NCBI GenBank assembly: GCA_022495005.1
Contig: JAGYXB010000051.1
Span: 1,116,001-1,180,000 of the forward strand
Length of the DNA: 64,000 nucleotides
Direction: 5' to 3'
DNA from: Rhyacophila brunnea
Taxonomy: Eukaryota; Arthropoda; Insecta; Trichoptera; Rhyacophilidae
The translations under genes were made by a program, and so were the position numbers. The notes below the pieces were generated by a model, which did no database searches, was not told the origin of the DNA, and saw nothing but the letters and a program-made list of their open reading frames with translations. This document shows, in pieces, positions 62,020 to 64,000 of this stretch. Every line of letters starts with the position of its first letter. Position 1 is the first letter of the stretch.

Positions 62020-62150
62020 TAAGTCTTTCACCGCTAAAGACGCGCAAGGCGCGTGGCCATTAGATAGTACTTTCACTGCTGATTAGTTAATTACCACATT
62101 TAATTGTCATGCTAATTGCTTCATGCCAGGTGTGTCTTTAGCAGTGACCG
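62020..62150. repeat. Decayed MITE of the TTAA/CCCATTCACTG family
   Basis: Contains GTGGCCATTAGATAG, TTAATTACCACATTTAATT and CATGCTAATT words of the family at 22207 and 33707, between TCTTTCACCGCTAAAGAC and GTCTTTAGCAGTGA, which are themselves inverted ends. Confidence 0.6.
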
Positions 62151-62174
62151 AGTTGTGGTAACTAACTAGTAATA

Positions 62175-63690
62175 GTGTCGCTACATTTCAAACTCAGCCA
62201 TGTCCATAATGGATTAAAAGGAGAAAAACAGCCTTTTTTGTTTCCTTGTGTACACGGTCATAAAGATGAAAGTTTATATTATTGCGATTATAGAATGTTT
62301 GAAACTAATAAGTTCCACATTAATAGTTTTCATGTAATTTTCATAGATTCTTCAAAAAATGGATTTTTTATATGGACATGGCTTAGTTTGTCACAAAATC
62401 AACAAAGTCCGTGCGGACTTGGCTTATTTTGATATTTCCGTGGCAGCCATTTTATTAGCTATAATGGTGTCATTCTTCTGGGCTGGACTTAGGAAATGGA
62501 AAAGGGCGAAATAATAAATAAATGTTGATGATAACATAAATTTATTTTCAAAAAATTTTCTCAATATAACAATATTATTAATTTAGACAAAAAATTAGGA
62601 AAATGTGATTACGACGGAAAAAATATGGTTTCTAATTTTAAAACATAAAAATCGATATAAAAGTGACTTCATGCTCGGCAACACAAAAACCTAAAAAATC
62701 CTTCAGGAATTGTTATAATTATAGATTTGTATTAAAAATTAAATTTTACAAATGGTCCAAATGGATAATAATTAATATAAATGGTTGAAGCCCTCAGCTA
62801 GATACAATTCTAGGAAATGCGTTGGTTTTACTAATAATTAAATGCCAATTAAGTATATCTCAGGGTATGGATATTCAATAATTGTGACAATTTTTTTTTG
62901 TTCAGTTTAGTCAGTCAATATCACAATTTGAAATGTTTTAAATAGTGCTACACATTTTTCTATTTGATACCTACAACTTGGCAATCATAAAATAATTATA
63001 AAATATATTCTTAATAGGATTTATAAATTACCTATTTAATTCAGTAAAGCATGTACGAATAATTATTATTAAAATCTTTAAATTAATTAAGGAGTGGGTG
63101 CGGTGTGTGTTTTTTTAAGAACTGCAAAGGGTTCTATAAGTCTCGTAAATTAGAATTGTGTAAAGCCAAATTTATATTCTCAGTACTATGAATAAAATGT
63201 CAAATGCGACCCTGCTTGACACTGGATGCTTTTTAGGATGCAGGTTAAGCAAAATAAAACTTATCGATTTTCCTTATCTTTGGCGCGTTTTGTCGATTCT
63301 GTCTTAATTATTCGTTTTCTCGCCTTATCGGGGGTCACTCCTGATATTTGAAACCTTATTTTTATTAATTATTTCTATTAAAAAATGTTGAAAAAGATAC
63401 TATTGACACTCACTCACTCAACGGTTTCCAAGCAACTGACGGCCATGTTGTTGTAATCGCCTTCAGTGATTGGCGTGAATGGATCCACTTCACCACATGG
63501 AACCACTTCAGTGGATATGGGTGAGTCTGAAAAAACTGTTCATCTTTGACTTCCATTTACTTATTATACAGGCGGATTTGGATGGTTTTGATAATACAGA
63601 AATGTTAGAAAGCATTAGTTCTGCAGCAATTCACAAAAAAGTAAAAAATACCTAAAGGTGGACTTGGCTGAGTTTGAAATGTAGCGACAC
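62175..63690. mobile_element. Inverted-terminal DNA element, about 1.5 kb
   Basis: The left end GTGTCGCTACATTTCAAACT (then CAGCCATGTCC) is inverted at the right end (GGACTTGGCTGAGTTTGAAA then TGTAGCGACAC). Related words GGACTTGGCT, GGACATGGCTTAG and CTGGACTTAGG recur inside the left third, a subterminal-repeat pattern like that of the other TA elements. Target duplication is not exact. No transposase recognised. Confidence 0.6.
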
Positions 63691-64000
63691 GTATATACTT
63701 ATATCGTATACACTTACTTCCTTACTTCGTATATACTTACCAATTATTCATATTCCTCAATTTCAACGCAATCTGCACTGAAATGCCAAATTAAATATTT
63801 TGACGAGACTTGAGGATTTTACGAGAGGGCTTCCTGTCCTCGAGGATTACATGAAATGGTTCTGCACTCTGGGGTATGTCTGGTCTATTCTGAGGTCTGC
63901 ATGAGATAGTTATGAATCAGTTTCCACTTGCATGCATATAATTTGTTATGTTGAATGGTTATTTTAGGAGGTGTGTAAGTATATAATTTTTCATTTTGGC

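Overview
This is an AT-rich, intron-bearing eukaryotic window, almost certainly from an insect nuclear genome. The evidence is short coding exons with GT..AG introns, best matches to animal CTR9, MUS81, SLC35F and CD164/visgun proteins, a five-unit TTAGG-type (CCTAA) array, and dense hAT, piggyBac, Tc1/mariner-pogo, SINE and non-LTR relics. I cannot fix the order. Nothing suggests bacterial or viral DNA, and no CRISPR, rRNA or free-standing tRNA gene is seen.

Layout. (1) 2-1612, + strand: the last three exons of an SLC35F1/F2-like membrane transporter. (2) 1613-9530: AT-rich intergenic DNA with a SINE and small DNA transposons. (3) 9531-28484, - strand: a complete CTR9 gene (Paf1 complex scaffold), about 17 exons and about 1,168 residues, ending in a long RS/KS/GS repeat tail. 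Its introns are packed with transposons, one inserted 8 bp after a 5' splice site. (4) 28485-29460: a divergent promoter interval holding a 420-bp hAT-type insertion. (5) 29461-34586, + strand: complete MUS81 nuclease, three exons, 572 residues. (6) 34587-41695: intergenic DNA with decayed non-LTR pieces. (7) 41696-44106, - strand: a complete three-exon CD164/visgun sialomucin, 224 residues, with signal peptide, Thr-rich mucin stretch, one membrane span and a YRTL tail. (8) 44107-64000: a transposon-rich tract without a recognisable host gene.

The host genes are not an operon and need not cooperate. CTR9 and MUS81 share one upstream interval and may share regulation.

The richest part of the window is its transposon record. 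Five insertions have CACTG-type hAT ends with exact 8-bp target duplications, and a sixth has hAT-like TAGGG ends with an exact 8-bp duplication. Several elements have TTAA (piggyBac-type) or TA (Tc1/mariner-pogo-type) flanks. A 1.39-kb near-perfect palindrome lies between TTAA sites. A nested stack spans 46143-55583: an outer TA-flanked element with repeated subterminal motifs contains an R1-like reverse transcriptase piece, a hAT transposase piece, and the C-terminus of a pogo/Tigger-like transposase that was itself split by a second TA element and by a hAT element. Exon limits were read by eye from frame continuity and splice consensus. One CTR9 junction (exons 14 to 15) is not settled.
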